Source: Bathymodiolus brooksi (taxonomy: Eukaryota > Mollusca > Bivalvia > Mytilida > Modiolidae). Taken from it: DNA of 64,000 nt. The position numbers and the translations under genes were made by a program. The DNA is taken from NCBI GenBank assembly GCA_963680875.1, contig OY804578.1:98733689-98797688 (forward strand), in the 5' to 3' direction. This document shows positions 26,601 through 40,350 of this stretch, piece after piece; position 1 is the stretch's first letter, and every line of letters starts with the position of its first letter. The notes below the pieces were generated by a model. It saw only the letters and a list, made by a program, of their open reading frames with translations. It made no database searches and was not told where the DNA came from.

Positions 26601-29600
26601 AGAAAATGATATGCAGTTTAAATTTAAAAGAAAAAGACAGCACAGCTGGCTCCGGCAATCTCTACAAGTTTAGCCTAATAATACATAGAACTACAGATAA
26701 CTGATGTGACTTCATTTAAAGTCTAGTAAGTAGTTTCAACAAGTAGATGTTAGCATAATACATTACTTATGTTACAAGACAAGAAAATATGTCATGACAA
26801 AAAAAAAAAGACCACAACATATGGGGTTATAATCCAGGCCCTGGTTGAAGCATACATAGTACTAATTCATCAATCTTACCACATCAACATATCTGAAGTA
26901 GGTCACCATATGTTTTTGTTTACTTACTTTCACTGCAGCCATCGTTTAATACAGAACAATCACCTGTCAACATAAAATATTATAGATATTGGACATACTT
27001 TTAATGAATGTCACCATTCATCATCATCCCCATGCCAACTACAACATTTGTATGTGTGTTAATGCATCAGTTTGGTTTAAGCCTGTTCTATTAAGATTAA
27101 CACAATTTTGCTACTTAGAAGTCATGTTTAAGCAGACCACCAGTTTATTTTTTTAATCAATACTCGAAATCGTTTATCTGGCTCGACTTACTGTTTATTA
27201 ATGAGAATAGTTTAAACATAATTTATTGTCCACCAGTACACCACCAGTTTTTGGCGGGATTCAGTGTTGCTCATCTTTTTTGTTTTCTGTGTTTTTTTGT
27301 TTGTTCTTTGTCTCCATTCTGTGTCTTGCGTGTCTAGTGATGCCAGTGTCTCTGGATTGTCCATTATTGATTGCCTCTTCGATTTTCTCTACCCTTTAAC
27401 TATTATGTGTATTTATGTTCTGAGTCCCGTGTTGTGATGTCCGTTACGATTTCCGCATAAAAGCGATGTTCGATTCGTCTTTACCACTAGTTATTTGTAG
27501 GAGAGTTTATGTACCATTTACGTTATCTGTGTTTCTTTGGGTATAATGGTCTCCACCACATATTGTGCTGTGTTTTTGCTTTGTTTTTCTTCGTCTTGTG
27601 TACCCTATATTGCCAGTTTCTCTGGATTGTCCATAGCTGATTGCCACTTCGGTGTTCTCTAACGTTTATTAACATTATCAATATCAGACAATAAATAAAG
27701 AGTCACCTCAGATATCATCATTATTGTGTTCTCTGAATTCATATAAGTATAGGATACAGTACTATTGAAACAAAAGAAGCGGCCCGTATTGGATATAACG
27801 GGTTTCTTTTTCCGCATGAGTACTCAGGTGAAGGTCGAGGTACGTAGCATAGCACCAAGACCGTCACCTGAGTACGAATGCGGAAAAAGAATCCCGTTAT
27901 ATCCAATACGGGAAAATTCATTTGTTTCAATAATAATGTATCTAACTTGTACAATAATAGTGTTGTTGAAAAAATATATGGTATGGCATATATGTTTACA
28001 CTTTTAATGTTTAGAAAGTCAAATAAGACAACAATTAACAAAAATAAAACGACAAATTTTTATCGATCAAGGTCCTTTCGATTCTCATTTATATTTAGAT
28101 ATTTCAAGGTCTTTCAAGTGAAAAGAATCGTCTATATTTAGATATTTCAAGGTCTTTCAAGTGTCCCAAATCTTCACCCGTGGTCTGTCTGATTTGTTAT
28201 TATTTGCGGTCGGTTCGTTAGTTGTTTTTGTATTGCGAGAATACATTTTAAAAGTTCACATACACGTCAGTTCTGAACATAAATTATGCCAGATCTGAAA
28301 TACTTGTATCGTGTCTTGTATATTGTTTTCTTAAACAAATTGATGATATTTTTTTTTACAAAGCTTACAAGTGTGGACACAGAAATGTGCTGTCCAAAAG
28401 GCAAGTGTGGATGTCAATATTTCATATTATTAACTTAAAAAAAAAAAAAAAGTCATGGACACAGTGGTCCTGGATTTTTTTTTAATAAAAAACTAATCCT
28501 GGATTATTATTTTTGCTTTAAGTCCGGTCCTGTGTTTTTATTTCAAATTTTCATCATAGCCCCCCTCCCCCTCCCAAGGGATATAAAATTATATCATTAA
28601 TAATAAATTAATAAATAATAAATTCAGATTTTCTATTTAAAATAAATCTCATTTACAAAACCACTGATATTTGTTAAATTTTTAACGCTGATTTAAGCTT
28701 TAGTCGCAACAAATTTTTAATTTTCTCTTTAAGCTGTCGAAACAACATTTATTTAACTGTAAAATTCACAAATAAAATTCCCCCTCCCCCCCCCTTTTTC
28801 CCTTTTTTCTTGTTTAAATCAATGATCAACAATATTCCAGAATCAAACAAATGAATAAATATAACATAGATTTCTTTTACATGCATCTTTTTGTTTTACA
28901 TTATCATATCAAGAAAATGGTGGCTGTAACATTCATCAAATTCAAGTGAGGGTAGGGGGTTTCGGGTGGGTTTCCGCTTCAATGTTAAAAGTCCGGTATT
29001 TTCCTATATAAACCAAAGAACACATTTATAGCTGTTTTTCTTTTTAAGAAATAATTATATTTAAAAAATAATAACATTTTAACCTTTAATTCACTCAGTA
29101 ATATGCTTTTCCTCACCGTAGAGCAAAAATACTTACATGGTTGGAAAGCTAAGATGTCAAGATTCTATATTTATAAATTATTGATCTGAGTAACCTTGCT
29201 AAACCATGCGGAGTCAGTGTGTTTTAAATCGGTCATCCAATCAGGACACTCATTATTCTTGTCCAAGATAAAAAATACATCGCTAATATTACCTGTGGGT
29301 GTTTCCCCACTTCAACTCGTAAATTTACATAGAAATCGGAGATATTTCGTCATTAAACTTCACACATGGTTTTGTCTATCATATTTCTTGAAGACAAACA
29401 TAAAATTTAATTGCATTTATCAATATTTTATGAGTATCAACAGTTTTTTCAACACCGTATCTGCTTCTCGATACAGCCGCCCGATTAACAGTGACCCGTG
29501 ACCCACTTTAGCACGTTCTACCAGTTTATTCTTAATATGTTGTTATAAATATCGTTAGATGAAATATCTATAAGGACAAACTAAACCCTATTTCCTAAAA

Positions 29601-32600
29601 TAGATAGTAATCTCATTTTCAGTCAATATTTAAGCTTCAAAGACGGAAATTCTACAGTCGAAAATAAATGTTAAATTTTAATCAAATGGAAACAGTATAA
29701 TAACATAAATAATTAAGATTCGCCAACAAAACGGAAACGAAAAGTAAAACAGACAAATGTATAAAATCAGAAACACAACAAGGTGATTGTCTATGATATA
29801 CGTACCACAAGGAGTGTATTTGCTGATCATTTCATTGTTTCTACATTTCTGAATATTATGTAAACTCATCGGCAGCAATGGTTCCACGCTAGACAACAGC
29901 AACTCTCCGAATGATTCTTTTAAAAAAAAAACCAACTATGACATATGAACCAAGACAATTCTTGGAAATACAAAATGTATATATCTAATGTATTAGAAGT
30001 GTTGACCCATAAAATTATAGCATAATTATATGTCAGTGCCTGTGCAAAACCAAAAGAGTGAGCGGTCATACACATGAGCGTTAGGGGCATCAATGTTGTC
30101 TCTATTTATCATAATATCATATTATCATAATCTATTTTGGAGGTGTTCTGACAATGTTGTATTTTTTATGATTTATTGTGAACACCGGATGAGTAATCGG
30201 AGCTTCTGGAAAAAATCCACGGGTATTCCACAACTCCCTGACAAAATTGATCGCATCATGTCGTATCAGGTACACCTCACCATGTGCATGAATTAAACGT
30301 TCAAATATGATGAACGTAATTAGGCAGTTTTACTTGAATAATCAAATACACCGGAAATATATGTAAAGGGCATTATTGTTTATCACATATAGCATAAACA
30401 CGTAGCTAGCACAGCCTCTCGTGGCTTGGAATTGCTTTATTTATCGTGTTCGTGTCCATATATCCATATAATCTCATGATAACAACATCTTGCATATCCC
30501 GGCCCTATATTCTTATGTGGATAATAATACCCATGACGAGGTGTACTCGATATAGCCTTGTGTAAATTTGTTAGTGGGTTGTAGCATGTTGATGGGTTTT
30601 CTTCAGAAGCTCCTGCTTCCCTTTCAACATCCACAATATATAATAAAATAAAAATTAAATACCAGACCAAAATATAATCTGAAAAATCATAGAGGCGAAA
30701 TTGATACCTCTTACACATATATAAACGACCGTTCACTCTCCTACATTGTAGGTATATGCCTTTCAATAAATTGAGGGTTAGGGTATGGTGTTTAATGCCA
30801 CTTTAAACAATATTTCAGTTATATCTTAGCGGTCAGATTTATTGGTGGAGGAAACCAGAGTACCCGGAGAAAACTATCGACCTGCCACAAGTCACTGACA
30901 AACTTTATCACATAATGTTGTATCGAGTACACCTCGCAGTGAACGGGGCTCTAACTCACAACGTTGGTGATGACAGGCACTGATTGCACAGGTAGTTGTA
31001 AATTAAACTACTATACGATCACGACCACGGCGACCCCTCAATAAATTGACCAATATACCAAAGTCCTAAACAATATAGACAGAATCGGTTAAGGTTAAAG
31101 GGGCATTATCTGCCAAAATCGTAAATTTTTGTTACCCATAAAAACTATCAGATATGATTGATGCCTTCATAAAACGTATTTCTGTAACTTATAAATGTTA
31201 TGAAATGTACGCGCATTGGGGAAAAAAGGTGCAACTGCTCGTGTTTTGAGATCGATCAAGAAATGGACGCCATCTTATTAATTATCGGCATTGTTTACGG
31301 AGTTTGCCAAATCGTCATTAAATCAGTACAACAATGCACTTATTTCTTATTTTCTGTGAATCTGCTTTTAGTCGGCGTTAATTACGGACAAAGAACCATG
31401 CAAATTTGCAGTTAATAAGCGACAAAATATTCGTTTTTACCTGTCACTAGTAAGGTCAGTTGCATACGGAGAAAGTGAGGTCAAATTATTTGCTTGCGAT
31501 GGTAATTTTCGTTCTCAAAAGGTGAAAAGTGGTATGATAAGCTGTTTAATGTGAAATGTTTTCCTTTATTTCATCATTTTAAAGCTATTTACCAATTTCC
31601 AAAACACATAATTTTTTTGATCAAAATCGTAGCTAATGCCTCTTTAACTTTAGTGTGATTCCCTTTAAATTATAACATGATTAATTGGATAGATTTATCA
31701 TTGAAATTAAAAGTTCCTAAACAATGTAATTATTATTAAAATTAAGGTTCTTCTCCCCCATGTATAGGTGATCAAATGTAACAAATAAACTTTAAATTGT
31801 TCACATGGCATTAAACAACAATCATTGAAATATGTTGATGTTTGTTTGAACATAATACATCGTGTCGGATAATTATAATTGGATCTCAAGAGGCGACCTG
31901 ATTTACTTAACACATGAATATAAAATGTTCTAGCCATGATATAGCTTTAAAATTGTTCACTTGAGACTGGTGTGGTCGTTATCGTTATATGTGATACAAC
32001 ATTATGTGATAAAGTTTATCAGTGACTTGCGACAGGTCGGTGGTTTTCTTCGGTTTCCTCCATCAATAAAACTGAACGCCACGATATAGCAGAAATATTG
32101 TTGAAAGTGGCATTCAACACCATAAGCAAACATAAACAAATACCTGTTCACTTGAAATAATATGTGTTTGTTTCACACACAAAATTTTTGACATTTTATG
32201 TAATATTCTTCAATTCTATAACTTGTATCGTATCACATGATATCATTTGATCTTTCACACATTTTATGTTTTTTTTTCGTTCATGATTTCTAATCAAAAG
32301 TAAATGGTGTCAGAGTATCATACCTGCTTCTTCTATTCTTGTTTGTTTTCGTAATATTTTTAAGCACCACTGTGGTTCTTTCGACGGCCATTAACGGTTG
32401 ATATTGACAACTTCAAATTATTTTTGACGATTTTGATCAAAGGAGATACATATTCTCTGAACTAGAGGATTGCGATATTTCTCCACTTTCTATAGCTAAG
32501 TTTTCAAATTGTACTATCTCCAGTGGAGAAATATCGTAATCGACTAGTAGGAGAAGGAGAATCTACATATAATCTGCAATTATCTGCTTACTTTCACACA

Positions 32601-35600
32601 TGAAATAGATGACGTTCATCATAATTTATATGCACATTGTACAACATACGGTACGAGTTGACCCCAATAACACAGTCAACTATGTACGTTTAGCCAGCGT
32701 ATGATACCTGTATGACCTGAGCTGACCCCAATAACACAGTCAACAATGTACGTCGTGCCAGCGTATAATACATGTATCACCTGAGCTGACCTCAATAACA
32801 GTCAACGATGTATATGTCGTGCCAGGGTACCATACCTGTATGTCCCGATCTGACCCCAATAACACAGTCGACGATGTACGTCATGCCAGCATATAATATC
32901 CGTATGACCCGAGCTGACCCCAATAAAACAGTCTACGATGTACGTCGTGCCAGCATATGATACCTGTATGACCTGAGCTGACCCCAATAACGCAGTCTAC
33001 GATGTAGGTCGTGCCAGCGTATGATACCTGTATGACATGAACTGACACCAATAACACAGACGACGACATATGTCGTGCCAGCATATGATACCTGTATGAC
33101 CCTAGCTGACCCCAACAAGACAGTCGACGATGTATACGTTGTGCCACCGCATAATACCTGTATGACCTGAGCTTACCTAAATAACACAGTCAACGATGTA
33201 CGTCGTGCCAACATATGATACTTGTATGACCTGAGCTGACGCAAAAAACACAGTCAACGATGTATACGTCGTGGCAGCGTACGATACCTGTGAGCTGACC
33301 CCAATAACAGTCAATGATGCATACGTCGTGCCAGGGTATAATACCTGTAGGATCCGAGCTGACGCAAATAACACAGTCACAGATGTACACGTCGTGCCAG
33401 CGTATCATATTTGTATGACCCAATCAGATCCCATTAACACAGTCAACGATGTATACGTCGTGCCAGCGTATAATAACTGTATGACCTGACCTGACCCCAA
33501 TAACGCAGTCGACGATGTACGTCGTGCCAGCGTATGATACCTGTATGACCTGAGTTGACCTCAATAACACAGTTACCGATGTACGTCGTGGCAGTGTACG
33601 ATACCTGTATGACCTGAACTGACCCCCAATAACACAGTCGACGATGTACGTCGAGCCAGCGTATGATACCTGTATGACTTGAGTTGACCCCAATAACACA
33701 GTCAACGATGTACGTCTAGCAAGCGTATGATACCTGTATGACCTGAGCTGACCCCAATAACACAGTCAACTATGTACGTCGAGCCAGCATATGATACCTG
33801 TATAATCTGAGCTGACCCCAATAACACAGTCAACAATGTACGTCGTGCCAGCGTATGATACCTGTATCACATGAGCTGACCTCAATAACAGTCAACGATG
33901 TATATGTCGTGCCAGGGTACCATACCTGTATGTCCCGAGCTAACCCCAATAACACAGTCGACGATGTACGTCATGTCAGCGTACAATACCCGTATGACCC
34001 GAGCTGATCCCAATAAAACAGTGAACGATGTACGTCGTGCCAGCATATGATACCTCTATTACCTGAGTTAACCCCAATAACGCAGTTTACGATGTAGGTC
34101 GTGCCAGCGTATGATACCTGTATGACATGAGCTGACCCCAATAACACAGTCGACGAAATACGTCGTGTCAGCATATGATACCTGTATGACCTGAGCTGAC
34201 TCCAATAAGACAGTCAACGATGCATACGTTGTGCCAGCGCATAATACCTGTATGACCTGAGCTGACCCAAATAACACAGTCGACGATGTACGTCGTGGCA
34301 GCATATGATACTTGTATGACCTGAGCTGACGCAAATAACACAGTCAACGATGCATACGTCGTGGCAGCGTACGATACCTGTATGACCTGAGCTGACCGCA
34401 ATAACAGTCAACGATGCATACGTCGTGCCAGGGTACCATACGGTATACCTGTATGATCCGAGCTGACGCAAATAACACAGTCAACAATGTACACGTCGTG
34501 CCAGCGTATCATATTTGTATGACCCGATCAGACACCAATAACACAGTCAACGATCCATACGTCGTGCCAGCGTATAATACCTGTATGACCTGAGCTGACC
34601 CCAATAATGCAGTCGACGATGTACATCGTGCCGGCGTATGATACCTGTATGATCTGAGCTGACCCCAATAACACAGTCTCCGATGTACGTCGTGGCAGTG
34701 TATAATACCTGTATAACCTGAACTGACCCCCAATAACACTCGACGATGTACGTCATGCCAGCGTATCATATCTGTATGACCTGAACTGACCCCAATAACA
34801 CAGTCGTGATCGACGATCGATGTACATATTGGTATCGTATCATACCTGTATGACCTGAGATAGCCGCATTGGTTTCACACATATAATATGAGATGTTGTT
34901 ATATGCACATGGTACATCATGCCATATTTCAGTATTCTGCATACTGTCTAGTATTATCGCTGTACACTGTTCAAAGTTAAACCCATCAGGTTGTTGGATT
35001 TTGGTGTTTTTGTCATAATGCCTGCAAACAGAAAAGTACCCACATCAAGCCCAACGAGTTATAATGTGTCTGTTTGTGTGTATATATGCCTACAAACAAA
35101 GCATTAACAAAGAAAATTAACATCGTTAAACCTAACGTGTTCTGTGGTGTCTGCTTGTGTATCTTTATGTTTACAAAGAGCTCATTAACAAAGAAAATTA
35201 ACCTGACGTGGTCTCGGGTGTCTATTTATGTGTCTTTATGCCCAAGGCCAGCCCATTAACTAATGCAGTTCGCCATTTAAGCCTAACGAGATCTGGTGTG
35301 TCTATGTATGTGTCTTTTTGCCAAAAACCAGTCCATTAACTAATACAGTTCACCATGTTAAACCTAACGAGTTTTGGAGGTGTCTGCTTGTGTATCTTTA
35401 CGCTTAAAAACACTCCATTAAGAAAGAAAATTAAACATGTTAAGCTGAGCGTGTTGGGGGTGTCTGGTCATGTGTCTCTGCCACAACACAGCAAAAAAAA
35501 CAACGAATATTAACCTGGTTGAACCTAACGTGCTCTGGTGATTTGTATTGTCTAGTTCTTCGATAATGATACGCCTTGTATTCCATTTTATGTTCAACCA

Positions 35601-38600
35601 TTTCTGTTTACTAACAAATTTCCAACGGAATATTCATGGTTAATAATGAATTCCTTTTACTTATGATTCCGGTATATTTGTCCATACAAAAAATCCTAAT
35701 TACGTTCGTCATATTTGTGAATTTTATTCACATGCATTGCGAGGTGTACTCGATATAAACTAGACATGGTGATAAAGTTAGTTGCGCATGTTGTTGGTTT
35801 TTTCTCTCTCCGGAAAATCCGATGTTCCTTCCAACATCCACACTATGCAATAAAATATATAATAAACATTCAAGGCAGTAATCTAGCATATTGTTGTCTA
35901 TTCCTGAGACCTCTTATAGACTTTAGCCAACAAGGACAATTACCGAAAGTAACAATACATTACTTACCAAGCCGTGAACATCATTGGTTTACCACTTAAC
36001 CAACTGAAATCAGAGAGATGTGCCCCACTACCAGCTTTAATTAACCCTATATAATGATCGAACAATAATGTGTATGACATTGTGTATGTTTGAAATGCAT
36101 TACAATTATATAAATAAGCATTGGCTATATTGAGGAAATTTCATGCTTTTTATTTCAAACAATATGTTAAATGGAATGATGACCTGTGGCCTGTACACAA
36201 ATACAATAAGCATAATTGTCATCTATTACTTACCAGCGGAGTAAGAGTGGACCAAACAGTGGGAAGGGGGAAGTTTTCAGAGCTGACAAGCAACAAAAAA
36301 GCACACCCTTGGTTAACAACAAGCTTTGCTTCAAAATTAAGCTTATTCAAAATTTTACCCAAAAATGGGGAACACCCCCTTTGTCCCCCGGCTCCTGTTC
36401 CCCTGCTTACTACACAAATGTGTACTTTCGAAACACAATTGTGCAGGCATTGTGTTTTTTCTCTCTAATATATATCAAGGATTTCTTTGTATAAGAAATA
36501 TAAGACTATAAAGTATATAATATGACTACAACATGTTGTGGTCACATTCATATGACAATGCCAATAGTTCAAAGGTCGAAACCAAACAAAACAACAAACG
36601 TTCAGATAACTTCACAGAGAAGTGATAAACAAGGAGTCCACACTTCATGGGATACTCAATGATTATCAATATAAAGCTAAGTGAGCACATGTAATCACCC
36701 CATACCTTAGTGGAGTTGGTGTCGTTTAATCTTTAGTTTTCTGTGTAATGTTTTGTAGATCATTGTTTGTTCTTTTGTCCTGTTTCTCTTGGCCATTGCA
36801 TTGCCTGTCTATTCGATATACGGCTTTTGATTAGCCCCTTTAATATCTTCAAACTCTTCTTACAAGAGGTTAAACTTTTCATGTATGTGTTTTTATTTTC
36901 TTACGTTGTAACTCTACTGACTTACCTATATAAAACTTTAAAATGGGCTGTGAAGTAACCAGTCTTATCGCCAGATGATGTACAAATTCCATTGTTGTCT
37001 TGGTCTCTATGGTAACAAGATGGCCGTCATATTTTATACATTCTTGTTCAGCCGTTCGATGATCTAATTTATCGGAGTGGAATAGCTTTATACATTTGTT
37101 TTGATAGTTTTTCCAATCGTTTTCACAACCTGTTGAAACAGTTAGATTATTATGCATAATAAAGAAGTGTCATTTCGCATTAAGTGAGTGAGTGAGTGAG
37201 TGAGTGAGTGAGTGATTGTTGTTTAACGCTAACTCAGCAATTTTTCAGCTCAATCATGACGAGAACAAGTTAATTTTCAATGAGATGATGATAATTATAT
37301 CCGCTTTGTACTACACCAACACGCTTAGATGGATTTTATAGTGCTAACTCACTGAAACAACAATGTGCGGACACATGTCGCCCCAAACGGACATATTATC
37401 CTAATACTGAGCCAACCAGTCTTTGCTCTTTCTCCTTAATGCAGCGTGCTGAGCGGAGAAGCAACAAATACCAATTTTACAATCTTTGGTTTGACCTGAT
37501 CTGGGCTCGAACACACGATCTACCATTCTCGAGGCGAGCACACTAACCATTAGCATTACACTACCGATGCGGTTTAATTTCGTAATAATATTATTAATAA
37601 CTATTAACTTATTAAAATATGCGGTAAAACTGATAAGTATTTCAATGAAAAAAATTTAATTCCCAAAAATAATCCTCAAAATGTCGATAAAATATGAATA
37701 TAATCAGTTAATTACTAACCTGACGAATTCAAATTGGTCTGAACAGTCGTATCCACAAGCATGTACCATGCCACAAATCCTCTTCCTGACAAAGATGTAC
37801 CTGACCGTAATTCGATATCCATCATATGCCAACTTGAGCTTAGCGGACGATGTGGCGCGTCTATACCAGTAAAACGGCCCATGGATGTCCTATTGTTACC
37901 AAGTGTAAGATCAAACACGTCAAGGAATGAATTATATCTACTCCAAGTATAAAAATAGTTCATGTCATTAACATACCCCCAATTATTTTCACTTTCTTTA
38001 ATTTCAAAGTCAATGATTTTCAAATATATAAATTGTCCGTAGATGCCTCTAATTTTCCAAAAGTGTGTACCTCCTTCTATGAAAGGTGTTGGATACAAAT
38101 ATGATTGTAAATATGCGGATGGTAGATCACAAAATACCTCCTGTGTTGCGTCAACTCCACAACCAGCGTCATCTGTTTAGTATAAAATAATGATTATTCT
38201 AGAATAAATTATGGTTTCTTTAACATTGTTACTATTGTTTCACTATTATGTCACAAGACGCCCTTGACCTTGTGTATCATCTAGTATTTAAATGATGATG
38301 GATGCCATCTGGTCTCTTTCATAGAACTAATATTTGACAACTTCTGTGTCACGATCATTTTAAATATATTATGCATAATGTTCAAGATTATAGAGTTCGC
38401 TAAAACTATGCTGTTCGTCCTTTAATATGCGAGGACCACAGGCGCTCGTGGCACGGACCACCCCCTTTTTTTTCTAACTTTCTGTTTACAAATTTATTTT
38501 CAATAACATTTCTTTATTTCTTTATTTTTTCATCTCTTTTTCCTTATTTTAACTTGTTCGTGTCAATATTCATACAATCTCATGTTAACAACAATTTGCA

Positions 38601-40300
38601 TGTTTCAATCCTATATAGATATCTATACTAATAATCACAAGGTGCAATAAATGTACTCGAAGCGAGCAGAGGTACGATTTTTAAACCTGCGAAGTTGCAT
38701 GCCTTGTGGATTATTAGTATCTATATAGGGTCGAAACATGCAAATTGTTGTTACCATGAGATTGTATGAATATTGACACGAACAAGCTAAAATAAGAAAA
38801 AAGAGATGAAATAATAAAGAAATAAAGAAATTCTATTGAAAATAAATTTGTAAACAGAAAGTTAGAAAAAAGGGGAGTGGTCCGTGCCACGAGCGCCTGT
38901 GGCGAGAACTGGTATTTTACTCACATGTGGAAAATATTTGCATGGCAGTATCATTTCACGTAGAGAGGAGGTTTGGGCACATAAAAATAGCATAACCACG
39001 CCCTTTTTATTGAAGTGCATGTACCAAGCAAGGAAAGTGGGCGGTCATGTATATTTGTATGTCAAGGTATGCAACGTTATGTGTCTCTCCTAGATTTCAT
39101 TTTATGCATCCCTATCGTATTTTGTCTATGCGAGTTGTGATTTTATGTGTCCTTTCGGGGTTTTATTTTACGTATCCCAATTGTATTTGTCTATGCGAGT
39201 TGTGGTTTTATACGTCTCTCTTGGATTTTATTTTATGCATCCCGATCGTATTTTGTCTATGCGATTTGTGATTTTATGTGTCTCTCCTGGATTTCATTTT
39301 ATGCATCCCGATCGTATTTTGTCTATGCGATTTGTGATTTTATGTGTCTCTCCTAGATTTCATTTTATGCATCCCGATCGTATTTTGTCTATGCGAGTTG
39401 TGATTATATGTGTCTCTCTTGGTTTAAATGTTATATATCCCGAATGTATTTTGTCTATGCGAGTTGTGATTTTATGTGTCTCTCCTGGTTTAATTTTATT
39501 TATCCCGATGGTATTTTGTATATCTGGACACAGCATCCTATATGAATATCAAGTAACTCTTATTGTTTTTTCTATTTACTTTTGCTTACAAATAAAATAT
39601 TGAAGGACACCAAAAGAAATGTTGATAGAAACAAATTGGCATATCGAGTGCACCGTTTAATAAGTGTTTTAATGAACCTAAAGCAGCAAAATGTTGACTT
39701 GCTCGGAATCGAGAAAATACGTTTTTTAGCTGAACAAGTATATTTTAAAATTTTAAAATTCTAAATATTTACCAATTGTCTCAACCTTGAGTATGTACAT
39801 GTTCCCCGTTGACACGGAATAGTGGAAACAGGAGGTGAATGTCACAACAATCTCTTTCTGCCATTGTGATATGAACTCTGCGTATCTGTACCGGTTTTGG
39901 TTTTCTGTAGTTATTGTAATATCATAATAACTTCTGACATTAATTACTATGGTGTCGTTACACCGTCCTGTATTAGCAAAAGGATAACCTGCCTGAAATA
40001 ATACTTATAACCATTATATTTACGTATGTATTAAGTTCAAGATTATGACTCAGCGTTTTTATAACAACACTTGCATGACATTTCCAATTTCAATAAGAGG
40101 GGAGGTTCGTGCACATTAAGTTAGTTTAACGAAGATTATTCTAAATGAAATGCCAGTACCAAACTAGGAGAGTAAGCGGTCATATATATGTGTGTAGCAA
40201 GGGTATCGAATTTCCCTCTGTTTTTAAAATTTTCTTGTTGAATTCTGAAACTGTTCTGATGGTGTGATCTATTTTGTTTGGCATTTTATTTATTAAGATC

Positions 40301-40350
<50 letters not shown>

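Noticed and set aside
29196..29501. 101-codon plus-strand open frame
   Set aside because: No recognisable domain, no splice or promoter context, AT-rich intron.
30437..30766. 109-codon minus-strand open frame
   Set aside because: Overlaps a stretch related to the foldback element at 38436-38902; it breaks the phase of the exon chain if inserted and has no domain.
32802..34769. Many 60-90 residue minus-strand frames with '[11 protein letters not shown]'
   Set aside because: By-products of the 64-70 bp junction array, with no start context or conserved product.
39145..39603. 152-codon plus-strand open frame with repeated '[13 protein letters not shown]'
   Set aside because: Generated by the 65-bp tandem repeat; it diverges with the repeat and stops soon after it.
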